From an uncultured Chthonomonas sp. (lineage in GTDB: Bacteria; Armatimonadota; Chthonomonadetes; Chthonomonadales; CAJBBX01), in contig CAJBBX010000004.1 of assembly GCA_903951425.1 (NCBI GenBank), forward strand, positions 1 to 40,409: a stretch of 40,409 nt of DNA, given 5' to 3'. Both the position numbers and the translations under genes were made by a program. The notes beneath the pieces are model-generated. The model worked only from the letters and a program-made list of their open reading frames with translations. It was not told the DNA's origin and ran no database searches. Every line of letters begins with the position of its first letter. Position 1 is the stretch's first letter. Positions 14,345 through 22,806 of the stretch are shown here, piece by piece.

Positions 14345-15358
14345 ATGGCAGTGAAGGTAGGCATCAACGGGTTCGGGCGCATCGGTCGGCTCAGCCTCCG
14401 GGCGATCCTCGAGGGGTACCCGAACGACATCGAGGTCGTGGCGCTCAACGATCTGACCGACGCCAAGACCAACGCGCACCTCTTCAAGTACGACACCAAC
14501 TACGGCATCTACAAGGGCACCGTTGAGGTTGACGGCAACGATATCATCATCGACGGCAAGCGCATCGTCGTCTACAAAGAGCGTGACCCGGGCGCCATCG
14601 CGTGGCAGAACCAGGGCGTCGAGATCGTTCTCGAGAGCACCGGGCTCTTCACCGCCGCCGACAAGGCCAAGGCCCACCTGAACGCTTCGACTGTCAAGAA
14701 GGTCATCATCTCCGCTCCCGCGAAGGGCGAGGATGCCACCATCGTCCTCGGCGTCAACGATGAGGTCTACACCCCCGCGGCGAGGATCATCTCCAACGCC
14801 TCCTGCACCACCAACTGCCTGGCGCCCGTCGCCAAGACCATCAACGATACCTTCGGCATCGTCTGCGGCATGATGACCACCGTTCATGCCTACACGAACG
14901 ACCAGAAGGTCGCCGACCAGGCCCACAGCGACCTCCGCCGCGCCCGCGCTGCCGCCGAGAGCATCATCCCGACATCCACCGGGGCCGCCAAGGCCATCGG
15001 CGTCGTGGTGCCCGCCCTGAACGGCAAGCTCAACGGCATGGCCCTCCGCGTCCCGACGCCCACCGTCTCCCTGGTTGACCTCGTGCTGACCACCGAGAAG
15101 CCGGTGACCAAGGAGACCGTGAACGCCGCGTTGCGCGCTTCTGCCGCCGGCTCCATGAAGGGCTATCTGGTGGTCGAGGATGCCCCGCTGGTCTCTACCG
15201 ACTTCGTCGGCAACCCGGCCTCGTCGATCGTCGACGCCTCCGAGACGATGGTCATGGGCGAGAACATGGTGAAGATCATGGCCTGGTACGACAACGAGTG
15301 GGGCTACTCGTCCCGCGTCGCCGACCTGATCGTCTTCATGGTTGAGAAGGGCCTGTAG
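14345..15358 (+). CDS. gap: Glyceraldehyde-3-phosphate dehydrogenase
   Basis: A 337-residue GAPDH of usual length. It catalyses oxidation and phosphorylation of glyceraldehyde 3-phosphate to 1,3-bisphosphoglycerate. The N-terminal NAD-binding fold begins [12 protein letters not shown]. The catalytic cysteine is C154 in [12 protein letters not shown]. Further signatures are [46 protein letters not shown] and [15 protein letters not shown] preference is expected from the fold but not proven. GGAAGGAG lies nine bases before ATG 14345. It is the first gene of a long plus-strand run and has its own promoter and structured leader. Confidence 0.98.
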   Translation: MAVKVGINGFGRIGRLSLRAILEGYPNDIEVVALNDLTDAKTNAHLFKYDTNYGIYKGTVEVDGNDIIIDGKRIVVYKERDPGAIAWQNQGVEIVLESTGLFTAADKAKAHLNASTVKKVIISAPAKGEDATIVLGVNDEVYTPAARIISNASCTTNCLAPVAKTINDTFGIVCGMMTTVHAYTNDQKVADQAHSDLRRARAAAESIIPTSTGAAKAIGVVVPALNGKLNGMALRVPTPTVSLVDLVLTTEKPVTKETVNAALRASAAGSMKGYLVVEDAPLVSTDFVGNPASSIVDASETMVMGENMVKIMAWYDNEWGYSSRVADLIVFMVEKGL

Positions 15359-15426
15359 GCTCCGTTTCGGGTTTGCCCTCCGGGTAGCGCCCGGCGGCCA
15401 ATAGTTGGCCAGGGCTTCAAGCAGGA

Positions 15427-15460
15427 GCACGGGGGGCACGTTGCGGCGTGCCCCCCGTGC
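15427..15460 (+). other. Perfect 14-bp hairpin between gap and pgk
   Basis: GCACGGGGGGCACG (15427-15440) pairs with CGTGCCCCCCGTGC (15447-15460) around a 6-nt loop. No T tract follows (TGCGTTATC), so it is not a standard intrinsic terminator. It may act in mRNA processing, 3'-end protection of gap mRNA, or partial termination. Confidence 0.6.
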
Positions 15461-15521
15461 TGCGTTATCGGCCGGATATCCGTCGTTTGCGGCGGAAAGT
15501 GTAAGGAACAGGTAAGCGAGC

Positions 15522-16724
15522 GTGAAACTTAACAAGAAGACCATCGAGGACGTGGATGTTCGCGGCAAGCGCGTACTCGTCCGTGTCGACTTCAACGTGC
15601 CACAGGACCCCGCCGATCCCAACATCATCACCGATGATCGGCGCGTCCGCGAGGCCCTGCCCACCATCCAGCGGCTCATGGCCGAGGGCGGGCGCGTGGT
15701 CCTCGTCTCGCACCTGGGCAAGCCCAAGGGCGGCCCGTCGGCCAAGCTGAGCCTTGCCCCTGTGGCCAAGCTCCTCTCGGGCCTGCTGGGCGTCCCGGTC
15801 GCCTTCGCGATGGACTGCGTCGGGGAGCCCGCCGAGGCCGTGGTTGCAGGCCTCACCGACGGCTCCGTGGCCCTGCTCGAGAACCTTCGCTTCCATCCCG
15901 AGGAGGAGGCCAACGATCCGACCTTCGCCAAGGCGCTGGCGGGGCTGGCCGAGGTCTACGTCAACGACGCCTTCGGCACCGCCCACAGGGCGCACGCCTC
16001 CACCGAGGGCGTTACCCGCTACCTGCCGGCCTACGCGGGCTTCCTGATGCGCAAGGAGATCGAGTACCTCAGTGGCGCGCTTGAGGACCCCAAGCGTCCC
16101 TTCGTCGCGGTCCTGGGAGGCGCCAAGGTAAAGTCCAAGATCCCCGTGATCCAGCAGCTTCTGTGCAAGGTCGACAAACTCATCGTCGGCGGTGGCATGT
16201 CCTACACCTTCGCCAAGGCGGTCGGCCATGAGATCGGCAACTCGCTTCTGGACGAGTCCTCGCTGGAGTACTGCCGCAAGCTCCGAGCCGAGGTCGGGGA
16301 CAAGCTACTCCTGCCCACCGACGTGGTCGTGGTGGACGGCAACCCGTTCGAGGTCGACCCCGCCACGCTGAACGCCAGGATGGTGCCGGTCAGCGAGATC
16401 CCGGTGGGCTGGGAAGGCGCCGATATCGGCGTGGAGACCCGCGCCAGTTTCTCCGATGCCATCCGCGGCGCAGGTACCGTAGTCTGGAACGGCCCCATGG
16501 GCGTGGCTGAGTATGAGCGCTTCGCCGCGGGCACCCGCGCTGTAGCTGAGGCGATGGCGGAGTCGAGCGCGGTGACCATCGTGGGCGGAGGCGATTCCGC
16601 GGCCGCCGTGCAGCAACTGGGCTTTGCCAACAAGATGACGCACATCTCTACCGGCGGCGGCGCCTCGTTGGAATTGCTCGAAGGCAAGGAGCTGCCCGGC
16701 GTGGTGGCGCTACTCGACAAGTAA
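15522..16724 (+). CDS. pgk: Phosphoglycerate kinase
   Basis: A 400-residue enzyme that transfers phosphate from 1,3-bisphosphoglycerate to ADP. Signatures are [13 protein letters not shown] near the N-terminus, [84 protein letters not shown] and the C-terminal nucleotide loop [10 protein letters not shown]...[16 protein letters not shown]. Length is typical. The start is GTG 15522, which gives the normal family N-terminus; the ribosome site is not strong. It follows gap after 163 bp containing a strong hairpin, so its level relative to gap may be set by that structure. Confidence 0.97.
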   Translation: MKLNKKTIEDVDVRGKRVLVRVDFNVPQDPADPNIITDDRRVREALPTIQRLMAEGGRVVLVSHLGKPKGGPSAKLSLAPVAKLLSGLLGVPVAFAMDCVGEPAEAVVAGLTDGSVALLENLRFHPEEEANDPTFAKALAGLAEVYVNDAFGTAHRAHASTEGVTRYLPAYAGFLMRKEIEYLSGALEDPKRPFVAVLGGAKVKSKIPVIQQLLCKVDKLIVGGGMSYTFAKAVGHEIGNSLLDESSLEYCRKLRAEVGDKLLLPTDVVVVDGNPFEVDPATLNARMVPVSEIPVGWEGADIGVETRASFSDAIRGAGTVVWNGPMGVAEYERFAAGTRAVAEAMAESSAVTIVGGGDSAAAVQQLGFANKMTHISTGGGASLELLEGKELPGVVALLDK

Positions 16725-16757
16725 CGCATTCGGGTTCGCCCGGAAGGGACGGCCGAC

Positions 16758-17597
16758 GTGAAGCTAGGAGTGATGCTGGCCGGTCGCCGTGCGGAGGACA
16801 TCTCCAAGCGGTTGGCTCAGGCCCGGGAAGCAGGGTTCTCCCTGTGCCAACTGAACCTCCAGCAAGAGGGCCTGTCGCGCGCCGATCTGGTGGAGATCGC
16901 GGATGCCTTGCTCGAGTACGGCATCCGGCCCGTCAGCATCGGCTGCTACGTGAACCCGCTGGCGCCGAACCGTCCTTCATACCTGGGGGCGACCCGGGGC
17001 GACCTTGAGACCGCGCTGCACGGGCTCGACATCCTGGGGGCCCGCCGCGTCGTGCTGCTCAGCGGCAGCCGCGGCGACGCGTTCTACGACGCCGAGCCGT
17101 GGAACGAGACGGATGAGGCGCTTGCGGATCTCTCGAGCTTCATCACGAGCGTCGTAAAGGAGACGAAGGCCAGGAACTACCTGCTGGTCCTGGAGCCCTG
17201 GTATTGCCATGTGCTCTATTCGGTGGAGCGCATCCTGCAGTTCCATGACGGTCTGCATCCGGATGTCGCCCGCCATGTGCGCTACGTTCTGGACGCCGTG
17301 AACCTGTTGAGCCCTGAGCGCTATGAAGAGCGCGATACGGTCGCTGCGTCGGCGTGCCGCGCCCTGGGCGCCGGCGCCGGCGTGGTGCATCTCAAGGATA
17401 TCGTGATGCCGCCGGACGGCGAGCACGCCATGCCGCCGCCCGGACTGGGGCGCCTGGACTACGCGGCCTATGTGGCAGCGCTGCACGAGTATGCCGCCGA
17501 CGAGACGCCCGCCATTGTGCGGAATGTGCCCGCCCAGGAGATGGCGCAGGTCCGCGATATCCTCCTCCGTATGTCGGATCGATGGCGGCTCGCATAG
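16758..17597 (+). CDS. Sugar phosphate isomerase/epimerase-like TIM-barrel protein
   Basis: A 279-residue protein with the AP endonuclease 2-like TIM-barrel fold shared by xylose isomerase-type sugar isomerases and epimerases. It starts KLGVMLAGRR and shows the alternating barrel segments GFSLCQLNLQQ, RPVSIGCYVNPLAP, GARRVVLLSGSRGD, YLLVLEPWYCHVLYS, VRYVLDAVNLL, GVVHLKDIVMPPDG and the C-terminal LDYAAYVAALHEY. E in LEPW, D in LDAVN and H in VHLKD are the expected metal-ligand positions. The substrate is unknown. Start GTG 16758 follows GGAAGGGA. It sits between pgk and tpiA, which suggests a sugar-phosphate substrate, but this is only inference. Confidence 0.85.
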   Translation: MKLGVMLAGRRAEDISKRLAQAREAGFSLCQLNLQQEGLSRADLVEIADALLEYGIRPVSIGCYVNPLAPNRPSYLGATRGDLETALHGLDILGARRVVLLSGSRGDAFYDAEPWNETDEALADLSSFITSVVKETKARNYLLVLEPWYCHVLYSVERILQFHDGLHPDVARHVRYVLDAVNLLSPERYEERDTVAASACRALGAGAGVVHLKDIVMPPDGEHAMPPPGLGRLDYAAYVAALHEYAADETPAIVRNVPAQEMAQVRDILLRMSDRWRLA

Positions 17598-17634
17598 AGC
17601 CTGAACCAAGCAACAAGCTAAGGAGAACTCATCT

Positions 17635-18438
17635 GTGAGCCGAAAACTGATCATCGCCGGCAACTGGAAGATGCACAACACCACGGCCCAGGCCCGCGCC
17701 CTCATCGCCGACCTGGCGCCTCTGGTAGCCGGCGCGGCCGCCGTGGACGTGGTGGTCTGCCCCACCTATACAGCGCTGGCGGCGGCGTCTGACGCCCTGC
17801 AGGGCACCGGCATCCTGCTGGGCGCGCAGGATGTCTTCTGGAAGGACAAGGGCGCCTACACCAGCCGGATCTCGTCCTCCATGCTCCTCGACCTGGGTGT
17901 GACCTACGTCGTCATCGGCCACTCCGAGTGCCGCGGCCGGTTCGGCGTGCCGGAGCCGGACTTCGATGAGGCGGTATTGGCTCACTTCGGTGATAGCGAT
18001 GCCACGGTGAACCGCAAGCTCAAGGCCGCGCTGGCGGCCGGCCTCAAGCCCATTGTTTGCGTTGGCGAGACGCTCTCGGAGCGGCGCCAGGGCGAGGCCG
18101 ATGCCGTTGTGGCGTCCCAGGTCCGAGGCGCCCTCGTGGGCATCGATGCCGAAGCCGTACCCGGCCTGGTGCTGGCCTATGAGCCCGTGTGGGCCATCGG
18201 CACCGGCGAGGTCTGCGGTTCCGATGAAGCCGACCGCATCTGCGGCGTCGCCCGCGCCACCGTGGCCGAGCTCTACGGCGCCGCAGCGGCAGAGGCAGTC
18301 CGTGTGCAGTACGGCGGCTCCGTGAAGCCCGACAATGCGGTCGAACTGCTCGGCAAGCCCAATATCGACGGCGCACTGGTTGGCGGCGCCGCGCTGAAGG
18401 CCGCCGACTTCGCGGCCATCGTCAACGCGGGCGCCTAG
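17635..18438 (+). CDS. tpiA: Triose-phosphate isomerase
   Basis: A 267-residue TPI that interconverts dihydroxyacetone phosphate and glyceraldehyde 3-phosphate. The active-site residues are present: K12 in GNWKMH, H96 in IGHSE and E183 in AYEPVWAIGTG. The phosphate loop VQYGGSVKPDNA and the LVGGAALKA end are normal. It is longer than the usual 250 residues because of an insertion of about 15 residues right after H96-SE (GRFGVPEPDFDEAVLAHF) before the normal DATVNRK helix. Start GTG 17635 follows AAGGAGAA at good distance. It completes the gap-pgk-tpi glycolytic set, 37 bp after the TIM-barrel gene. Confidence 0.97.
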   Translation: MSRKLIIAGNWKMHNTTAQARALIADLAPLVAGAAAVDVVVCPTYTALAAASDALQGTGILLGAQDVFWKDKGAYTSRISSSMLLDLGVTYVVIGHSECRGRFGVPEPDFDEAVLAHFGDSDATVNRKLKAALAAGLKPIVCVGETLSERRQGEADAVVASQVRGALVGIDAEAVPGLVLAYEPVWAIGTGEVCGSDEADRICGVARATVAELYGAAAAEAVRVQYGGSVKPDNAVELLGKPNIDGALVGGAALKAADFAAIVNAGA

Positions 18439-18451
18439 GGCGCGGAGATCT

Positions 18452-18479
18452 GGGCGCCCGGACCAGACGTCGGGCGCCC
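18452..18479 (+). other. Hairpin between tpiA and rlmN
   Basis: GGGCGCCCG (18452-18460) pairs with CGGGCGCCC (18471-18479) around a 10-nt loop. No T tract follows, and the rlmN start is 8 bp downstream. It takes the place where a ribosome binding site would be expected. Confidence 0.5.
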
Positions 18480-18486
18480 TATCGCG

Positions 18487-19536
18487 ATGAAACCCTTGGT
18501 CGGCCTCAGCTCCGACGAACTTGCCTCCCTGGCCAAGGAGCTGGGGCAGCCGGCCTATCGCGGCAAGCAGATAGGCCGATGGCTTTACCACGCCCACGCC
18601 GCCACGTTCGATGAGATGTCCGACCTGCCTGCCGCACTCCGCTCCGCCCTTGTGGCCCGGTTCACCATCGGCACCGGGCGCTGCATCTCGGCCAGCCTCG
18701 CCACGGACGGTACAGAAAAGCTCGCGGTGCGGTTCGGCGAAGACGCCGTCGTGGAGTGCGTCCGGCTACCGTATGAGGACCGCGTCTCGGTCTGCCTCTC
18801 GTGCCAGGAGGGCTGCGCCATGCGGTGCGCCTTCTGCGCGACGGGCCTCTCGGGCTTCCGGCGCAACCTGACCCGCGGCGAGATCCTGCAGCAGTTCCTG
18901 CTCCTCCAGGCCCGTGCACCGGAACGGCGGATCTCGCACGTCGTCTTCATGGGCATGGGGGAGCCGATGCATAACCTGGACGAAGTGCTGGGCGCGGCTC
19001 GAATCTTGGTGGGCGAAGTGGGCCTCTCGGCGCGGTCGATCACGGTCTCCACAGTGGGCGTGGTCCCTGGCATCCTTCAGTTGGCCGACGCCGGCCTGCC
19101 CATCAACCTGGCCGTTTCGCTGCACGCTCCGGACGACGGGGTGCGCGCGGGCCTTATCCCGGCTGCTCGGAAGTGGCCCATGTCGGAGGTGTTGGACGCC
19201 TGCCGCCAGTACCGCGCTCGCACAGGCCGCGATGTGACCTACGAGTACCTGCTGATCGCCGGCGTGAACGACGACCCGGACCAGGCGCAGCGGCTGGCGG
19301 ACGCGCTGCGCGGAACGCCCGGCTCTGTGAATCTGATTCCGTACAACCCGGTTCCCGGCGCGCCGGCCTTCCACCGCCCCTCGGGGCAGTCGGTTCAGCG
19401 GTTCCGGGCTGTCCTGGAGGCCGCGGGGCGCCATGTTACACAGCGGCAGGAGCGCGGCAGCACGGTTGACGCGGCATGCGGGCAACTCCGGCTGCGCGCC
19501 TTGAGGGAGCCGACGGTCTCGGGCGGCGCGCTTTGA
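18487..19536 (+). CDS. rlmN: 23S rRNA (adenine2503-C2) / tRNA methyltransferase RlmN
   Basis: A 349-residue radical SAM methyltransferase that methylates C2 of A2503 in 23S rRNA and, in known members, A37 of some tRNAs. The cluster motif is C110-AMR-C114-AF-C117. The two further catalytic cysteines are visible: C103 in SVCLSC, seven residues before the cluster, and C331 in VDAACGQL near the C-terminus. Other family segments are LPYEDRVSVCLS, VFMGMGEPMHNLDEV, STVGVVPGI, NLAVSLHAPDD, EYLLIAGVND and NLIPYNPVPG. ATG 18487 lies just after a hairpin and I see no Shine-Dalgarno sequence, so translation may depend on coupling or structure. Its stop overlaps the lptC start. Confidence 0.97.
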   Translation: MKPLVGLSSDELASLAKELGQPAYRGKQIGRWLYHAHAATFDEMSDLPAALRSALVARFTIGTGRCISASLATDGTEKLAVRFGEDAVVECVRLPYEDRVSVCLSCQEGCAMRCAFCATGLSGFRRNLTRGEILQQFLLLQARAPERRISHVVFMGMGEPMHNLDEVLGAARILVGEVGLSARSITVSTVGVVPGILQLADAGLPINLAVSLHAPDDGVRAGLIPAARKWPMSEVLDACRQYRARTGRDVTYEYLLIAGVNDDPDQAQRLADALRGTPGSVNLIPYNPVPGAPAFHRPSGQSVQRFRAVLEAAGRHVTQRQERGSTVDAACGQLRLRALREPTVSGGAL

Positions 19537-20102
19537 AGCGATTTGGCCTTGCGTGGGTCGTGCCGGCGGTGGCCCTCCTCGCCCTGGCAGGCGGCTGCGG
19601 CGGGCGCAAGCCTCCGGCCGACGGGCAGGGTAGCGGGAAGAAGGGCCCGCCGACGCTGCCGCAGTTCGTCACGTCGTCGGGGATTGAGGTCCGGTGGCAG
19701 GAGCAGGGCAAGGGCGGTCGCCTGCAGCCAATACTCGAGGTGCAGGCCGAGACCGGCGACCTGAACGCGCAGACGCAGTCGGGGCGTTTGATGAAGACGC
19801 GTGGGCGGTTCTTCAACCAGGGCAAGCCTGCGGCGAGGTTCCAGGCGCCGGAGGTGGATGCCAACCAGGACCGGCACGAGGTGTTGGCCCGCGGCGGTGT
19901 CACGCTCACGAGCATCGAGCCGGCCGGACTCACCGTAACCGCTAGGAACGTCGTATGGAACACGCTCTCCGGTACCATACTGCTGCGGGGCGACGTGCGC
20001 TTTGCGTACGTAGAGCCGGGCGGCACGGTGGTGACAGCCGCCGGCGGCCCGTTCGACAGGATTACCATGAACGCCGAGATGCGCCGGGTGACGATCCCGT
20101 AG
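19533..20102 (+). CDS. lptC: LptC-like LPS export protein (lipoprotein-type N-terminus)
   Basis: About 190 residues. The N-terminus is basic then hydrophobic (KRFGLAWVVPAVALLALAGG) and ends in a cysteine (LAGGC) that looks like a lipobox, so it may be lipid-anchored rather than a membrane-spanning LptC. The rest is beta-rich in the LptC/OstA manner (GRLQPILEVQAETGDL; GRFFNQGKPAARFQAPEVDA; GVTLTSIEPAGLTVTARNVVW; GDVRFAYVEPGGTVVTAAGG). LptC takes LPS from the inner-membrane LptBFG complex and hands it to LptA. I chose TTG 19533, which overlaps the rlmN stop as TTGA; the frame opens earlier at 19476 but that is inside rlmN. It is directly followed by lptA, lptB and the permease. Confidence 0.85.
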   Translation: MKRFGLAWVVPAVALLALAGGCGGRKPPADGQGSGKKGPPTLPQFVTSSGIEVRWQEQGKGGRLQPILEVQAETGDLNAQTQSGRLMKTRGRFFNQGKPAARFQAPEVDANQDRHEVLARGGVTLTSIEPAGLTVTARNVVWNTLSGTILLRGDVRFAYVEPGGTVVTAAGGPFDRITMNAEMRRVTIP

Positions 20103-20144
20103 CGGCGTCGCGGAAGCCGGTATGAGGCGGAAAGGCGAAGGTGT

Positions 20145-20852
20145 ATGGCAATGAGACAGGCCCATGGGCTGCGTTGGGCCGCGGTTGCGGCGGGGTTGGC
20201 CCTGCTGGCCGCCGCCGGGCTGGCCCAAGAGAAGCGCCAGGCCATTCGGTTCGGCGACATCATGCTGTCCAACTACGCCAAGGCGGAACTGGAGCTCGGC
20301 GTCTCGGCCATGGCCAAGGGCCCCGACACCACCGTGGACGCCACCGACCCCAAGTCCGGCGCCCAGGCTCGCCTGCAGGCTCAGTCTATCACTGCATTCC
20401 TGGTGCCGAAGGCTCGGAACGAGGTAGAGCGTGTTGAGGCCGTGGGAGCCGTCCGCTTCTGGTCCAGCCGTGCCGCCGAGGGCGTCCAGGGCCGGCAGAC
20501 CGTCAAGGCGACGGGCACGAAGGGCATCTACTACAAGGTCGAAGAGCGCCTGAGCCTTACAGGCCCGCTCACATTCGAGGCCGAGCAGCCCTCCGCCGGG
20601 GGCAAGGGCGCCGAGAAGGTCACAGGCTCCGCCGAGAAGGCCGAGTACGACGCGGGCAAGCGTTCGCTGACCCTGACCGGGCATGTCGAGGCCACGGTCG
20701 TGACGCCGGACACTCCGGCAGAGGGCTCGACTTTCTCAGGCGACAGCGTGCGCATCGACATGCGGTCGCGGCCCTACAAGGTCTACATCGACAACCCGTC
20801 CATGGACGGCAGCATCAAGATTCGGTTCAAGGAGCAGGACAAGAAGCCGTAG
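20145..20852 (+). CDS. lptA: LptA/OstA-like periplasmic LPS transport protein
   Basis: A 235-residue protein with a signal peptide (residues 1-27, WAAVAAGLALLAAAGLAQ). The mature part is a repeated beta pattern like the LptA/OstA jellyroll: QARLQAQSITAFLVP, VERVEAVGAVRFWSS, RQTVKATGTKGIYYKVEERL, LSLTGPLTFEAEQ, KVTGSAEKAEYDAGKRSLTL, TGHVEATVVTPDTPAE and STFSGDSVRIDMRSRPYKVY. LptA bridges the periplasm and carries LPS between LptC and LptD. ATG 20145 is preceded by GAAGGTG. It lies 42 bp after lptC. LptD, the outer-membrane end point, is not in the window. Confidence 0.88.
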   Translation: MAMRQAHGLRWAAVAAGLALLAAAGLAQEKRQAIRFGDIMLSNYAKAELELGVSAMAKGPDTTVDATDPKSGAQARLQAQSITAFLVPKARNEVERVEAVGAVRFWSSRAAEGVQGRQTVKATGTKGIYYKVEERLSLTGPLTFEAEQPSAGGKGAEKVTGSAEKAEYDAGKRSLTLTGHVEATVVTPDTPAEGSTFSGDSVRIDMRSRPYKVYIDNPSMDGSIKIRFKEQDKKP

Positions 20853-20874
20853 GGCTGCCTGCTGAGAGGCCACC

Positions 20875-21594
20875 TTGGAAATATGCGCTGAAGAACTCGT
20901 CAAGAGCTATCGGGGTCGCCGCGTCGTCAACGGCATCTCCCTCGAGATGCAGCAGGGCGAGATCGTGGGTCTGCTGGGCCCCAACGGAGCCGGCAAGACC
21001 ACAACGTTCTATATGATCGTCGGGCTCGTGCGACCCAACAGCGGCCGCGTGTTACTGGACGGCAAGGACATCAGCGGCGCGCCTATGTACAAGCGCGCAC
21101 GCATGGGCGTAGGCTACCTGGCTCAGGAGCCGTCGGTGTTCCGCGAGCTCACGGTGGCGGAGAACCTGCGATTGGTGCTGGAGCACTCGCCCATGCGCAA
21201 GGCCGAGCGCGAGGACCGAATCGACGCGTTGCTCTCTGAACTTGGCGTGGAGCGGCTCCGTAACGCCGTAGGCAAGACGCTCTCGGGCGGCGAGCGTCGC
21301 AGGGTGGAGATCGCCCGCGCACTGGCCACCAGCCCAGCCTTCATCCTGTTGGATGAGCCTTTTACCGGCGTCGACCCCATCGCCATACAAGATATCCAGC
21401 AGATCGTGGTGCAGTTGAAGGAGAAGGGGATCGGCATCCTCATCACCGACCACAACGTGCAGGCCACGCTACGCATCACCGAGCGGGCCTACATCGTCGC
21501 AGACGGCGAGATCAAGGCGGCGGGCCTGTCTGACGAGCTTCCGAACGACCCGGTCGCCCGCCAGTTCTACTTTGGCGAGGGTTACGATGGCTGA
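20875..21594 (+). CDS. lptB: LPS export ABC transporter ATP-binding protein LptB
   Basis: A 239-residue ABC ATPase that powers LPS extraction from the inner membrane. It has the Walker A loop GPNGAGKTTTFYMIVGLV, the LptB-typical segment VGYLAQEPSVFRELTVAENL, the signature LSGGERRRVEIARAL, Walker B FILLDEPFTGVDPIA and the switch histidine in ITDHNVQATL. The C-terminus ARQFYFGEGYDG is typical of LptB, which helps to separate it from other ABC ATPases. TTG 20875 gives the family N-terminus (MEICAEELVKSYRGRRVVNG) and has AGAGG upstream. The permease gene begins 9 bp after its stop. Confidence 0.96.
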   Translation: MEICAEELVKSYRGRRVVNGISLEMQQGEIVGLLGPNGAGKTTTFYMIVGLVRPNSGRVLLDGKDISGAPMYKRARMGVGYLAQEPSVFRELTVAENLRLVLEHSPMRKAEREDRIDALLSELGVERLRNAVGKTLSGGERRRVEIARALATSPAFILLDEPFTGVDPIAIQDIQQIVVQLKEKGIGILITDHNVQATLRITERAYIVADGEIKAAGLSDELPNDPVARQFYFGEGYDG

Positions 21595-21603
21595 GGCGCG
21601 CCC

Positions 21604-22755
21604 GTGAAGATCGTCGATCGGCTCATCCTGAAGGAGATGCTCGGCCCCGTCGCCAACAGCTTCTTCATGTTCCTGATGCTCGTCTACACCACGACCTGGC
21701 TGGTCCGCATGACCGACTGGATGGTGAAGGGCGCCTCCATGTCGCTGGTGGTCCGCTCGGCCGTCTACAGCCTGCCCGCGCTGGCCACGCAGTGCCTGCC
21801 CATGGCCCTACTGCTCGGCACTCTGCTCGCCTTCGGGCGGCTCTCCGGCGACAGCGAGAACATTGCGCTACACGCCGGCGGCGTCAGCTTCTGGCGCGTG
21901 GCCAAGCCGGTCGGCGTCCTCGGCATCGTGATCGCCGTGATCACCTTCACCTGGAATGACACGCTGGTGCCCTGGGCGCAGACGCAGTTCTTGGGATTGC
22001 AGCGCGAGGTGATGGAGAGCCTGGGCTCGACCAACCAGCCCATCAGCTACGCCGTGCCGCGTCGCGAGGGCAAGGGCGTTGACGAGTGGATCAACATCGC
22101 CGGCGGGTACGACGCCAAGAGCCGCTCGCTTCTCAACGTCACGATCCTGAAGATGAGCGAGGAGCGCGAGCGTGTGGGGCGGCCCGAGGTGCTCGTCTAC
22201 GCCGAGAGGGTGCAGGCGCGCTTGGCCGGCGGGCCCATGACCGACGCCGTGTTCATGGACGGCTACGTTCGCTACCTGCGCCCTGATGCCAACGGCAAGA
22301 TAATCGACGTGAACTTCGAGCTCGCCGAGTCGCGCTCCTTGCCGCAGAACGTGGGCTTCGGCGGACGTGACTTCAAGCGCATCATCGAGACGGGAGCCAC
22401 GGACAAGTGGTCCATGACGTTCGCGCGGATGCGCGAGAAGATCCAGCGTGATCATCAGGACGGCAACTTCGACACCGGCGTCGATGAGTTCAACATGTGG
22501 GAGAAGATCTGGCTGCCGCTGGCCAGTTGCATCTTCGGCCTGGTAGGCGCGCCTCTGGGCGTCAGGCCGCACCGGGGCAACAAGACGCTGGGCTTCGGGC
22601 TCGCCATCGTGATCATCTTCCTCTATTGGGTTACGCACAACTGGATGTTCCAACTGGCCAAGGGGGGCGCCTTCTCGCCCATGCTGGCAGCTTGTACGGC
22701 CAACATCGTGGGGGCCATAGCGGCGGCGGTCCTGATGGCCCGCACGCGCCAGTAA
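21604..22755 (+). CDS. LptF/LptG family LPS export permease
   Basis: A 383-residue permease of the YjgP/YjgQ family. It starts KIVDRLILKEMLGPVANSF, the family's coupling-helix N-terminus. Membrane segments are clustered at residues about 15-35, 55-80 and 98-120, then a periplasmic jellyroll-like region (about 125-290: NQPISYAVPRREG; SLLNVTILKMSEE; MDGYVRYLRPDANGKIIDV), and three more segments near the C-terminus (about 300-380: ASCIFGLVGAPLGVRP; GFGLAIVIIFLYWVTH). LptF and LptG form a heterodimer in proteobacteria; only one permease is seen here, so a homodimer or a distant partner gene is possible. GTG 21604 has GAGGCG upstream. I cannot tell LptF from LptG. Confidence 0.92.
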   Translation: MKIVDRLILKEMLGPVANSFFMFLMLVYTTTWLVRMTDWMVKGASMSLVVRSAVYSLPALATQCLPMALLLGTLLAFGRLSGDSENIALHAGGVSFWRVAKPVGVLGIVIAVITFTWNDTLVPWAQTQFLGLQREVMESLGSTNQPISYAVPRREGKGVDEWINIAGGYDAKSRSLLNVTILKMSEERERVGRPEVLVYAERVQARLAGGPMTDAVFMDGYVRYLRPDANGKIIDVNFELAESRSLPQNVGFGGRDFKRIIETGATDKWSMTFARMREKIQRDHQDGNFDTGVDEFNMWEKIWLPLASCIFGLVGAPLGVRPHRGNKTLGFGLAIVIIFLYWVTHNWMFQLAKGGAFSPMLAACTANIVGAIAAAVLMARTRQ

Positions 22756-22806
22756 CCACTCCGGGGCGGCCTCCGGTCGCCGCAAGGAAGGTCTGAACAG
22801 AGCGGT

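Noticed and set aside
14300-15931. Minus-strand open frame of 543 codons
   Set aside because: Antisense to gap and the start of pgk, with composition typical of a GC-driven shadow frame.
19395-20684. Minus-strand open frame of 429 codons
   Set aside because: Antisense to rlmN, lptC and lptA, all of which have clear family features and tight spacing.
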